Of a stretch of DNA of 5,710 nucleotides, positions 1 through 5,710 are shown piece after piece. The translations under genes and the position numbers were made by a program. The notes under the pieces are model-generated. The model ran no database searches. It had not been told where the DNA came from and was given only the letters and a program-made list of their open reading frames with translations. The stretch is from Opitutia bacterium (GTDB lineage Bacteria; Verrucomicrobiota; Verrucomicrobiia; Opitutales; Seribacteraceae), in assembly GCA_018695085.1 (NCBI GenBank), contig JABHOU010000230.1, forward strand, positions 1 through 5,710, written 5' to 3'. Position 1 is the stretch's first letter, and each line of letters starts with the position of its first letter.

Positions 1-1058
1 ATAATAGAAATAGAATCACTCTCAGCAACCGCTTTAGCTACGGCAAAAGTACCTTTGGAGGAAGCTTCGATTTCGAAAACTCCCATAGGGCCGTTCCACA
101 ATACAGTACCTGCTCGAGATACTTCTTCTGCGTATTGCGCTGTAGTCTCAGGACCGATGTCCACTCCTTCCCAACCGTCTGGTATGTCACCTTCGATAAC
201 TTGAGTTTCGCCGAGTGACTTCGCTTTGAAATCGAGAGAGTTGGTGATCAAGGTGTCAAGGGGAAGTAAGAATTTGACGCCCTTTTTTTTCGCTTTTTCT
301 AGAGCGGCCTTGGCTACTTCGATCTTGTCGGGTTCACTCAAGCTATCGCCAACGCTTTTGCCATTGGCCAGGGCAAACGTGTATGCCATGGCTCCACCGA
401 TTATAAGTACGTCGGCTTTCTCCAGAAGAGAGTCAATCACGCTTATTTTGTCGCTTACCTTTGCCCCACCTAAAATAACGACAAAAGGCCGGTTGGCGTT
501 AGCGGTTTTTTCTCCGAGAAACTCCAGCTCCTTTTCAATTAAATAACCGGATACCTTTGTCGACAGCAACTCAGCAACACCGAAAGTCGAGGCGTGCGCT
601 CGGTGAGCAGTTCCAAAGGCATCATTCACATAGTAATCAGCCAACTTAGCTAGCTTGGCTGAGAAGACGGGGTCATTTTGGGTCTCCCCCGAATGATAAC
701 GAAGGTTTTCCAATAGAGCCACTTGACCATTCTCTAGGCTGTTGGAAGCCGCCTCGACTGATTCCCCTATGGAATCTTCTAAAAACAAAACGGGCAATCC
801 AAGTTTCGCCGCAAGGATTGGAGCCACGGGGGAGAGACTTAGTTCTGGAACGCGTTCACCTTTGGGTCGCCCCAGATGACTAGCAAGAATGACTTTCGCA
901 CCGTCTTCGGAGAGTTTGCGAATGGTTGGGACGGCAGCACTGATTCGAGTGTCGTCAGTCACATTGCAGTCACTGTCCAAGGGGACGTTAAAGTCAACGC
1001 GGACAAAAACTCGTTTCCCTTTCCACTCTACATCGTCGATTGTCTTTACCTTCGGCAT
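1..1058 (-). CDS. pgk: Phosphoglycerate kinase, C-terminus cut off by the window edge
   Basis: Cytosolic glycolytic enzyme that transfers the acyl phosphate of 1,3-bisphosphoglycerate to ADP, giving 3-phosphoglycerate and ATP (reversible). Translating the minus strand from the ATG at 1056-1058 gives 352 complete codons with no stop before the left edge. Family motifs appear in order: DFNVP (about 22-26) and DDTRI (about 35-39, substrate-binding Arg38) in the N-domain; SHLGRP (60-65); LLENLRYH (115-122); HRAHAS (152-157); LGGAKVSDK (196-204); GGAMAYTF (221-228); NGPMGVFE (322-329). The frame ends at ESDSISI, just before where the nucleotide-loop GGGDS motif should fall. The family is usually about 390-400 residues, so roughly 40-50 residues lie outside. 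The start is supported by the typical MPKVKTIDDV opening and a weak purine-rich GAGAG 5 nt upstream. It lies 81 bp downstream of gap, the preceding pathway step. Identification is secure. Confidence 0.97.
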   Translation of the reverse strand, partial: MPKVKTIDDVEWKGKRVFVRVDFNVPLDSDCNVTDDTRISAAVPTIRKLSEDGAKVILASHLGRPKGERVPELSLSPVAPILAAKLGLPVLFLEDSIGESVEAASNSLENGQVALLENLRYHSGETQNDPVFSAKLAKLADYYVNDAFGTAHRAHASTFGVAELLSTKVSGYLIEKELEFLGEKTANANRPFVVILGGAKVSDKISVIDSLLEKADVLIIGGAMAYTFALANGKSVGDSLSEPDKIEVAKAALEKAKKKGVKFLLPLDTLITNSLDFKAKSLGETQVIEGDIPDGWEGVDIGPETTAQYAEEVSRAGTVLWNGPMGVFEIEASSKGTFAVAKAVAESDSISI

Positions 1059-1088
1059 AAAATCTCTCTTTTTATTCTAAAAGTGAAA

Positions 1089-1118
1089 AGGCGCGACACC
1101 TGTTGGACTGCCGCGCCT
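1089..1118 (-). terminator. Hairpin with T-runs between gap and pgk (possible attenuator or partial terminator)
   Basis: A perfect 7-bp inverted repeat, AGGCGCG (1089-1095) with CGCGCCT (1112-1118), encloses a 16-nt loop. On the minus strand the 3' arm is followed at once by TTTTCACTTTT, so the T-rich side faces the direction of gap transcription; the plus-strand exit side is not T-rich. This resembles an intrinsic terminator, but the loop is long and the T-run is interrupted. Since pgk starts only about 30 nt further on, partial read-through, or an mRNA-stability element protecting the gap transcript, is as likely as full termination. The arms are seen in the sequence; the function is inferred. 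Confidence 0.5.
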
Positions 1119-1139
1119 CCTGCAAATTATCAAATGAAA

Positions 1140-2162
1140 TCAGAGGAAAGCTGAAACCTGTTTGAGCAGGTCAACGCAACGGTTGCTGTAGCCCCACTCA
1201 TTGTCGTACCAAGAAACAAGCTTGAAAAAGGTGTCGTTCAGTCCCATGCCTGATCCAGCATCAAAAATGGAAGATGCGGGGCAGTGAATGAAGTCTGCGG
1301 AGACGACCTCATCGGCCGTGTATTCCAAAATACCTTTCAGCGAACCCTCGGACGCCTCCTTCATCTTGGAGCAAATCTCTTCGTAGGTTGTTGGCTTTTC
1401 CGTTTTAACGGTCAAGTCAACAGCAGAAACTGTCGGAGTCGGCACTCGGAAAGCCATACCACTTAGTTTCCCTTGTACGGCAGGTAATACAAGACCAACG
1501 GCCTTGGCAGCGCCTGTAGTCGAGGGAATGATATTTATTGCTGCCCCGCGACCACCTTTCCAGTCCTTGATCGATGGTCCGTCAACTGGCTTTTGTGTCG
1601 CAGTATAGCTGTGAACTGTCGTCATAAGCCCTTCGACAATTCCAAAATTCTCAAGGACTACTTTTACAATTGGAGCTAGGCAGTTGGTTGTGCAGGATGC
1701 GTTGGACACCACATGATCGTCGGCGGACAGGTCCTCATCGTTCACCCCTAATACCACGGTTCGGACATCTCCTTTGGCGGGAGCCGAAATAATAACTTTC
1801 TTCGCCCCTGCCTCAATATGCCCTTCGGCTTTACTTTTTTCGACAAAGAGCCCAGTTGACTCGATTACAACATCAACTCCCAAGTCGCCCCAAGGGAGCG
1901 CGGCTGGACCTTCGCGAACTGCGAGACATTTAATTGTGTGCCCGTTTACGACAAGGGAGTCATCAGTTGGTGCTTCAACCGTTCCGTTGAAGCGCCCTTG
2001 CGTAGAGTCGTACTTCAGGAGATAGGCAAGATTATCGGAAGGAACTAGATCATTTATAGCAACGACCTCAAACTCCTTTCCGAGTAGACCTTGATCAACT
2101 AGAGCACGAAAGACAAGACGACCGATACGGCCGAAACCGTTAATACCAATTTTTGTAGCCAT
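1140..2162 (-). CDS. gap: Type I glyceraldehyde-3-phosphate dehydrogenase
   Basis: Cytosolic enzyme that oxidatively phosphorylates glyceraldehyde 3-phosphate to 1,3-bisphosphoglycerate with NAD+. The protein is complete at 340 residues, normal for the family. The N-terminal Rossmann fold shows INGFGRIGR (7-15) and the Asp38 in AINDL, which usually indicates NAD preference. The catalytic segment SNASCTTNC (153-161) places the nucleophile at Cys157. His184 in TTVHSYTATQ is the general base. GGRGAAINIIPS (203-213) and the C-terminal WYDNEWGYSNR (318-328) are also intact. Sequence around residue 190 (TQKPVDGPS) resembles the enteric/eukaryotic-type S-loop rather than the Bacillus type. The ATG start at 2160-2162 gives the standard MATKIGINGFGRIGR opening. 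No Shine-Dalgarno is visible; TTATTCC sits directly before the ATG. It is followed by pgk after 81 bp, suggesting a glycolytic operon. Catabolic versus anabolic direction cannot be told from sequence alone. Confidence 0.98.
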   Translation of the reverse strand: MATKIGINGFGRIGRLVFRALVDQGLLGKEFEVVAINDLVPSDNLAYLLKYDSTQGRFNGTVEAPTDDSLVVNGHTIKCLAVREGPAALPWGDLGVDVVIESTGLFVEKSKAEGHIEAGAKKVIISAPAKGDVRTVVLGVNDEDLSADDHVVSNASCTTNCLAPIVKVVLENFGIVEGLMTTVHSYTATQKPVDGPSIKDWKGGRGAAINIIPSTTGAAKAVGLVLPAVQGKLSGMAFRVPTPTVSAVDLTVKTEKPTTYEEICSKMKEASEGSLKGILEYTADEVVSADFIHCPASSIFDAGSGMGLNDTFFKLVSWYDNEWGYSNRCVDLLKQVSAFL

Positions 2163-2169
2163 GGAATAA
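2163..2169 (-). promoter_or_regulatory. TTATTCC directly before the gap start codon
   Basis: Reads TTATTCC-ATG on the minus strand, in place of a Shine-Dalgarno sequence. The overlapping TATTAT (-9 to -4 relative to the ATG) looks like a -10 box, which would make the mRNA almost leaderless. Alternatively it is simply an unstructured AU-rich ribosome-loading site. The same TTATT occurs at the same spacing before both HDOD genes. No convincing -35 lies 16-18 bp upstream. Confidence 0.3.
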
Positions 2170-2284
2170 TATGATGAATTTTGTGTAACGAGATAAAAAC
2201 CTTAAAGAAACATGGGCAAAAGCCGAAAGGGCTACTTAAACAAGCTGGGAAGCCTCGGGTTGGCAAGGCTATTGTTGTTGGTCG
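2163..2284 (-). other. Spacer between HDOD protein 2 and gap with short inverted repeats
   Basis: This 122-bp non-coding stretch should hold the end of the HDOD transcript and/or the gap promoter and leader. On the minus strand it contains AGCCT...AGGCT (5-bp stem, 10-nt loop, within about 2252-2271) and, further downstream, AGCC-CTTTC-GGCT followed by TTTTG (within about 2216-2232). The second resembles a minimal terminator, but its stem is only 4 bp. The final 50 bp before gap are AT-rich. I cannot name a regulator site or a convincing sigma-70 promoter. Confidence 0.35.
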
Positions 2285-3202
2285 CTAAGTGCTGTTGGAA
2301 ATTCTCTTGAGTACCGCAAGGAAGGCTCGGAATTCCTTAAATGATTCGCGAGTTCTTGTTTTGATATCTGATAGGTCATCTTCTTTAAGACCCATTCTCT
2401 CGACAAGTACTTCAGAAACTTTTCCATGTGAGCGATGACCACTGAAACCGAAATGCATAGCGTGAGCAGTCCAGTTGCCAAGTGACACGACATCTATTAG
2501 GCGGTGCAGGTCTTGGGTGCCTATCCCTATTCTTTTTTCGACTTCAGGCTCATGATGCCAATGAACAACTGACTCGACATCTTGATTCAACCCCCATTTG
2601 TGGCAAACAAGATGACCTAAGCGATGATGAAGAGGTGAACCCTTTTTTTCCTCAACTTGATGGAGCGGAACCTCATCGTACAATGCATCTCCGACATCCT
2701 GGCAAAAGGAATCTGAGTCCAAGCGCAACCGAGCAATCTTGCCGATGTCATGAATCAATCCACTTGTGTAAGCTCGTTGAGGTACGCACAAACCTGTAAG
2801 TTCCGCAATGGTTGAGGATGCGACGGCGGTGCCTAAACTATGCTGCCACAAGTCAGCAGGTTCAAACTTTAAATCTTTACTGGGAAATGAGAAAGCTTCG
2901 AAAACTGCGGTTGTTAGGATCACCATGTGGATCTTGTCGAACCCCAGGGTGCCAATAGCTTCCTCTACATCAGTGACTCGGGAGCGGGCGCCACGATAAT
3001 AAACATTATTGGCAACCCTCAAGATTTTCATCGTCATGCTTGGGTCAGACACCATCATCTCGCGGACTGAGTCGGTAGACGAGTTGCCGTCCTTGAGCAT
3101 TGCGGACAACTCTTCCAGAACCGTTGGAATAGTAGGTAGGTTTTGCCCCACTTGAATGATTAATGACTGATAGTCGATTCTAGACTGAAAATCGGTGTTC
3201 AT
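2285..3202 (-). CDS. HDOD-domain signalling protein (second of a tandem pair)
   Basis: Soluble, probably cytosolic regulatory protein of 305 residues with a single HDOD domain (HD-related output domain, about residues 14-245). The N-terminal helical part shows NLPTIPTVLEEL and SDPSMTMKILRVAN (52-65), matching the usual DP-xLtxkiLrlaN pattern. The HD core shows LWQHSLG (His121), GLIHDIGK (His151-Asp152), a histidine at 192 before the LG...W segment, and HWHHEP (His216-His217). The last core position, often Asp, appears to be Asn243. There is no GYP motif and no attached EAL, GGDEF, PAS or receiver domain, so cyclic-di-GMP hydrolysis should not be assumed. A conserved FGFSGH (251-256) follows the core. 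The ATG start gives MNTDFQSRIDYQ, parallel to the upstream paralogue's MNTGEGKQIDYQ. It has no signal peptide or membrane segment. Family members generally act in signalling or regulation; the actual target here is unknown. Confidence 0.88.
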   Translation of the reverse strand: MNTDFQSRIDYQSLIIQVGQNLPTIPTVLEELSAMLKDGNSSTDSVREMMVSDPSMTMKILRVANNVYYRGARSRVTDVEEAIGTLGFDKIHMVILTTAVFEAFSFPSKDLKFEPADLWQHSLGTAVASSTIAELTGLCVPQRAYTSGLIHDIGKIARLRLDSDSFCQDVGDALYDEVPLHQVEEKKGSPLHHRLGHLVCHKWGLNQDVESVVHWHHEPEVEKRIGIGTQDLHRLIDVVSLGNWTAHAMHFGFSGHRSHGKVSEVLVERMGLKEDDLSDIKTRTRESFKEFRAFLAVLKRISNST

Positions 3203-3209
3203 TGAATAA
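3203..3209 (-). promoter_or_regulatory. TTATTCA directly before the start of HDOD protein 2
   Basis: Reads TTATTCA-ATG on the minus strand, with no Shine-Dalgarno sequence. It has the same position and core as the tracts before gap and HDOD protein 1. It helps fix the ATG at 3200-3202 as the start. Its function, whether as translation-initiation region or -10-like element, is inferred. Confidence 0.3.
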
Positions 3210-3252
3210 TTGCAAATTGATCTATAAAAACAAATAAATGCAGGGGTACAAG

Positions 3253-3270
3253 TTTTATTGCCTAATAAAA
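3253..3270. repeat. Perfect AT-rich palindrome in the spacer between the HDOD genes
   Basis: TTTTATT (3253-3259) and AATAAAA (3264-3270) form a 7-bp inverted repeat around a 4-nt GCCT loop. It lies 20 nt past the end of HDOD protein 1. On the minus strand it is preceded by GTCCATGGAC, itself a palindrome at about 3278-3287, then AGGTC and TTTTT. An all-AT stem would be weak in RNA, so it could be a bidirectional weak terminator, a DNA operator half-site pair, or chance in an AT-rich spacer. A TATAGA at 3221-3226 (minus strand) is a weak -10 candidate for the downstream gene, but lacks a well-spaced -35. Confidence 0.35.
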
Positions 3271-3290
3271 AGACCTGTCCATGGACCTGC

Positions 3291-4202
3291 CTACCCTGAG
3301 GAAGGTTCGAGGACGTTGACGAAATCCTCCGTCGTATCTAGTTCCCGTTGGACGGTCTCCATTAGCCTAGGCATGTGAGACCGATCCAAAGTAAGTCGAG
3401 CCAGCAAGGCATCAGAGGGTGCGGGCGTATGTTCGTGTCCGCTGAAGCCAAATTTAGTAACATGGACGATCCAGTTAGCAAGCGAGACAATGTCTATTAC
3501 TTCGTGAGCTTCTTCGGAATGAACATTTGCCCGATGCTCGGGATTCGGTTCGTGATGCCAGCGGACGACCGCTTCCACATATCTGGACAATCCCCAGTTC
3601 TTGCAAATTAGGTAACCAAGGTAATCGTGGCGCGGTGTTTGGTTTGCAAGTTCCACTCTCAAGAAATCCATTTTTTTGTCCAGAGCGTATTGGCAATCAT
3701 TAACAAACTCTTCCTCGTCAAGTTTGAATCTTGCCACTTTACCAATGTCGTGAACAAGTCCACAAGTGTACGCTCGGTCGTGTCCGGCGCGTCCCATATA
3801 CTTCGTCAATGCACTGGAGGCAACGGCTACGCCCAAGCTATGCTTCCATAACCCTTCGAGGGAAAACTTCCTTTCGGCGGACGGTCCGGAAAACATTTCA
3901 AATACCGACGAAGTCAGGATGACATTCCGAATTTTCTCAAAGCCGAGGGTGCCAATAGCTTCGCTAGCCTCAGATACGCGCTCTCTGGATCCGCGATAGA
4001 AAGCTGTATTTGCGACACGGAGAATTTTCATCGTCATACTCTGATCTGAGGTCATGATCTCCTCGACAGCAAATGTGGATGAGTCCGGATTGTTGAGTAT
4101 GGTGGTTAACTCATTTACTATAGTGGGAAGTGTTGGCAGGTTGCGACGTATCTGATCCAAAAGGAGTTGATAATCAATTTGCTTCCCTTCACCAGTATTC
4201 AT
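3291..4202 (-). CDS. HDOD-domain signalling protein (first of a tandem pair)
   Basis: Soluble protein of 303 residues, close paralogue of the next gene downstream; the two align residue for residue from the start through the HD core and share roughly half their residues by eye. The HDOD domain spans about 14-245: NLPTLPTIVNEL, SDQSMTMKILRVAN (52-65), EAIGTLGF (81-88), LWKHSLG (His121), GLVHDIGK (His151-Asp152), His192, RWHHEP (His216-His217) and SLANW (Asn243). FGFSGH recurs at 251-256; the tail after it diverges from the paralogue. I chose the ATG at 4200-4202 because MNTGEGKQIDYQ matches the paralogue's MNTDFQSRIDYQ. An in-frame TTG at 4230-4232 would add ten residues with no counterpart. 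No GYP motif, sensor domain, signal peptide or membrane helix is present. It lies 99 bp after lnt. The role is regulatory by family, target unknown. Confidence 0.88.
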   Translation of the reverse strand: MNTGEGKQIDYQLLLDQIRRNLPTLPTIVNELTTILNNPDSSTFAVEEIMTSDQSMTMKILRVANTAFYRGSRERVSEASEAIGTLGFEKIRNVILTSSVFEMFSGPSAERKFSLEGLWKHSLGVAVASSALTKYMGRAGHDRAYTCGLVHDIGKVARFKLDEEEFVNDCQYALDKKMDFLRVELANQTPRHDYLGYLICKNWGLSRYVEAVVRWHHEPNPEHRANVHSEEAHEVIDIVSLANWIVHVTKFGFSGHEHTPAPSDALLARLTLDRSHMPRLMETVQRELDTTEDFVNVLEPSSG

Positions 4203-4221
4203 GAAATAACAATCATGAAAT
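4199..4221 (-). repeat. 9-bp direct repeat at the HDOD protein 1 start, forming a five-codon mini-ORF
   Basis: The minus-strand sequence ATTTCATGA occurs twice, at 4213-4221 and 4199-4207, 14 bp apart. The second copy contains the HDOD protein 1 start codon. An ATG in the first copy (4214-4216) opens a five-codon reading frame (MIVIS) whose TGA overlaps the HDOD ATG as ATGA. This could be translational coupling from a leader peptide, but such short frames arise easily by chance, and no ribosome-binding site precedes it. Confidence 0.25.
4203..4209 (-). promoter_or_regulatory. TTATTTC directly before the start of HDOD protein 1
   Basis: Reads TTATTTC-ATG on the minus strand, the third instance of a TTATT tract at this exact distance from an ATG in the window. 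It supports the ATG at 4200-4202 over the upstream TTG. No Shine-Dalgarno is present. Confidence 0.3.
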
Positions 4222-4264
4222 GGAACTCTCAATGCAAGAGAATTGCGTAGCAGATTTACTTTTT

Positions 4265-4282
4265 CATGCTACTGAATGCATG
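4265..4282. repeat. Short inverted repeat downstream of lnt
   Basis: CATGC (4265-4269) and GCATG (4278-4282) flank an 8-nt loop in the lnt-HDOD spacer, about 20 nt after the lnt stop. On the minus strand the stem is followed by AAAAAG rather than a T-run, so it is not an intrinsic terminator for lnt. It could be a weak 3'-end RNA structure or chance. Confidence 0.25.
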
Positions 4283-4301
4283 TTGCCGATGAACGATGAG
4301 G

Positions 4302-5710
4302 TTATTTATTTTGCCTTTTCGCAAAAAGAACCAAGCCGCAGAGGGGCAGGCAGGCATAAGGGAACCAGTCTCCTTGTTTCGAAAAAAATGTTTCCTTGCT
4401 AATGAGGGAAGGGGCGCGACTGATTGAAAAGGTTGCTGCTCCTTCAAAGTAGACACTTCCATTTTCGTCTCTCATTACTGAGCGTCGAACTCCTCGTTCG
4501 TCGATCCAACCGCTCCATCCTGAATTTCCGCTGCGCAATACGGGGCGTCGATTCTCAATGGCCCGCAATACCGAATGCGCAGCGTGTTGTTCAGCGCAAC
4601 CCTCTTCGCCAAACCAAGCGTTGTTTGTAGAGACGAAAAGAAAGTCCGCTCCTTGTTTCGTCGTGCTTCTTGCTAGATGAGGGAAAATGTCCTCGTAGCA
4701 AATTAGCGGTCCTACTTTTAGTGAGTTGCCGGTGGAGTTTGCATCTAGCGATAGCGTTCGTGGGTCACCGCCTGACTCGAACCGTCCCGTTGGTCCCACG
4801 AGCTTGTGAAGGTTTGGAATCCAGCCAAAACCCTTTGGAATATATTCACCAAAGGGGACCAGTGCTCGTTTTGCGTAATACTTACGGATCAATCCACGTT
4901 CTGGACTAATGGAGCAAACTGAATTGTATGAGCGAGGTGGGTCGACAGACTTGGTTACGGCGCCGACTATCATGGGCAGGTGCGTCTTCTTTGAAATATT
5001 CTCCACCCATGCAGGGTCCTCATTTATTGCGTATGGCGTCGAAGCCTCGGGCCAGAGCAGGACATCTGGTTTTGTCGCGGCTATAATATGTGAATGCCGT
5101 CGGAGAGTGTCTTTGTGGCGTGCCGCTTTCCCTGCCTCCCATTTGTCGAGAAGATATGGTTGTATAAAACCAGCTCGAAGCATCGGTACTTCGTCTTGAT
5201 GGCTTTGGGGTGATAGTAAAATGGGAGATAGCATCACAACCAGGAAGCCCAATCCAACATAGAAGTCGGGGCACATGTTTGCCGCAATGCCCGTTCTGTC
5301 GGTCTTTCGCCGACGAACGAGAAGGTGGTGCAGGTATGAGGCGATGCAAATATTGAAGAACACGAGAAAGAAAGAGATCGCCCAACCGCCCGTCCATTCG
5401 GATATCTGCAAAACGGCGGGGCGCTGCCATTGACTTACGGAAAGAGGACACCAGGGGAAGCCCAAGGCAAATTGACTGCGAGCCCATTCAGTCACAGTCC
5501 ATACGGATGCTAGAGAAAGCATGACCAATAACCGGGTTCCGAATCCTGCCTCGAGAGCACGAGGAATGAGCCACCGTGCAACCAAAAACCAAATCACTAG
5601 ATATCCAGAAAGGAGAAGCGATCCCAAGCACAATCCGGGGAAAGTGATGTGCCTCAACCACCAGAGGAGGGTAAGGTAATAAAGCCACCCGAAAAAGAGA
5701 AAAGAAAGAA
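4302..5710 (-). CDS. lnt: Apolipoprotein N-acyltransferase, N-terminus cut off by the window edge
   Basis: Inner-membrane enzyme that transfers an acyl chain from phospholipid to the N-terminal cysteine of diacylated lipoproteins, the last step of lipoprotein maturation, with its catalytic domain on the periplasmic side. The frame stays open from the right edge to the TAA at 4302-4304, giving 468 visible residues; the family is about 500-520, so the first helix or so is missing. Counting from the visible edge, hydrophobic helices fill about 1-165 (including GWLYYLTLLWW). The nitrilase-like domain then carries the expected triad: Glu221 in LLWPEAS, Lys280 in KRALVPFGEYIP, and Cys337 in LICYED. 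NNAWFG and RAIENRRPV follow, and a last membrane helix lies near the end. An in-frame TTG at 5655-5657 is not the start, since membrane sequence typical of the family continues upstream to the edge. It is followed by the HDOD pair after 99 bp, with no obvious terminator between. Confidence 0.95.
   Translation of the reverse strand, partial: LSFLFFGWLYYLTLLWWLRHITFPGLCLGSLLLSGYLVIWFLVARWLIPRALEAGFGTRLLVMLSLASVWTVTEWARSQFALGFPWCPLSVSQWQRPAVLQISEWTGGWAISFFLVFFNICIASYLHHLLVRRRKTDRTGIAANMCPDFYVGLGFLVVMLSPILLSPQSHQDEVPMLRAGFIQPYLLDKWEAGKAARHKDTLRRHSHIIAATKPDVLLWPEASTPYAINEDPAWVENISKKTHLPMIVGAVTKSVDPPRSYNSVCSISPERGLIRKYYAKRALVPFGEYIPKGFGWIPNLHKLVGPTGRFESGGDPRTLSLDANSTGNSLKVGPLICYEDIFPHLARSTTKQGADFLFVSTNNAWFGEEGCAEQHAAHSVLRAIENRRPVLRSGNSGWSGWIDERGVRRSVMRDENGSVYFEGAATFSISRAPSLISKETFFSKQGDWFPYACLPLCGLVLFAKRQNK

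Noticed and set aside
876..1154. Plus-strand open frame of 92 codons across the pgk start and the gap-pgk spacer
   Set aside because: It is antisense to pgk, resembles no family, and is fully explained as a shadow of the real gene.
1774..2025. Plus-strand open frame inside gap
   Set aside because: Antisense to a clearly intact GAPDH with every catalytic motif. It has a low-complexity Ser/Thr-rich translation and no family resemblance.
2205..2275. Cyclic-di-GMP (GEMM) riboswitch on the plus strand, suggested by GGGCAAA followed by a GAAA-capped hairpin
   Set aside because: The second conserved part (GACGCAAAGC-like) and the expected paired helices do not line up. The plus strand has no gene downstream to control.
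2285..4202. HD-GYP cyclic-di-GMP phosphodiesterases
   Set aside because: No GYP motif is present, and the N-terminal SDxSMTMKILRVAN half is diagnostic of HDOD rather than HD-GYP.
4203..4232. Ten-residue N-terminal extension of HDOD protein 1 from an in-frame TTG
   Set aside because: The paralogue starts at the equivalent of the internal ATG (MNT...IDYQ) and has no matching extension. TTG is also a rarer start and has no ribosome-binding site.
5020..5487. Minus-strand 155-codon frame overlapping lnt in another register
   Set aside because: It lies wholly within the Lnt coding frame, whose motifs are intact, and its translation has no recognisable domain.
5655..5657. TTG as the start of lnt
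   Set aside because: The same frame continues upstream to the window edge with hydrophobic sequence matching the family's early membrane helices, so the true start lies outside.
1..5710. Mobile element, CRISPR array, defence system, tRNA or rRNA
   Set aside because: No transposase, integrase, regular repeat-spacer pattern, cloverleaf or rRNA-like sequence was seen. All long frames are explained by housekeeping or HDOD genes.

Overview
The window is an ordinary bacterial chromosomal segment, with every supported gene on the minus strand. Read in the direction of transcription (high to low coordinates), the order is: apolipoprotein N-acyltransferase (lnt, start beyond the right edge), two tandem HDOD-domain signalling proteins, glyceraldehyde-3-phosphate dehydrogenase (gap), and phosphoglycerate kinase (pgk, C-terminus beyond the left edge). 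Spacers are 99, 88, 122 and 81 bp. No genes overlap, and no mobile element, CRISPR array, tRNA or rRNA is visible.

Organism: Lnt implies a Gram-negative-type envelope with triacylated lipoproteins. GC content looks moderate. GAPDH is the type I glycolytic form with bacterial/eukaryotic-style motifs. The genes with visible starts lack a strong AGGAGG Shine-Dalgarno sequence. The combination suggests a Gram-negative lineage outside the classic enterics. A Verrucomicrobiota/Opitutae-like marine bacterium is my best guess from the overall look of GAPDH, but this is only an inference and a proteobacterium is not excluded.

Layout: 1-1058 pgk (partial); 1059-1139 spacer with a GC-rich hairpin followed by T-runs; 1140-2162 gap; 2163-2284 spacer with short inverted repeats; 2285-3202 HDOD protein 2; 3203-3290 AT-rich spacer with an AT palindrome; 3291-4202 HDOD protein 1; 4203-4301 spacer with short repeats; 4302-5710 lnt (partial).

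How the genes fit together: gap and pgk encode consecutive reactions of lower glycolysis/gluconeogenesis (glyceraldehyde-3-phosphate to 1,3-bisphosphoglycerate to 3-phosphoglycerate) and are probably co-transcribed, perhaps with partial termination between them. The two HDOD proteins are clear tandem duplicates: they align without gaps over almost their whole length and keep the histidine/aspartate residues of the HD core. Their link to the glycolytic pair or to lnt is positional only. The least ordinary features are this HDOD pair and a TTATT tract placed identically just before the start codons of both HDOD genes and gap. I see no clear evidence of a previously undescribed system.
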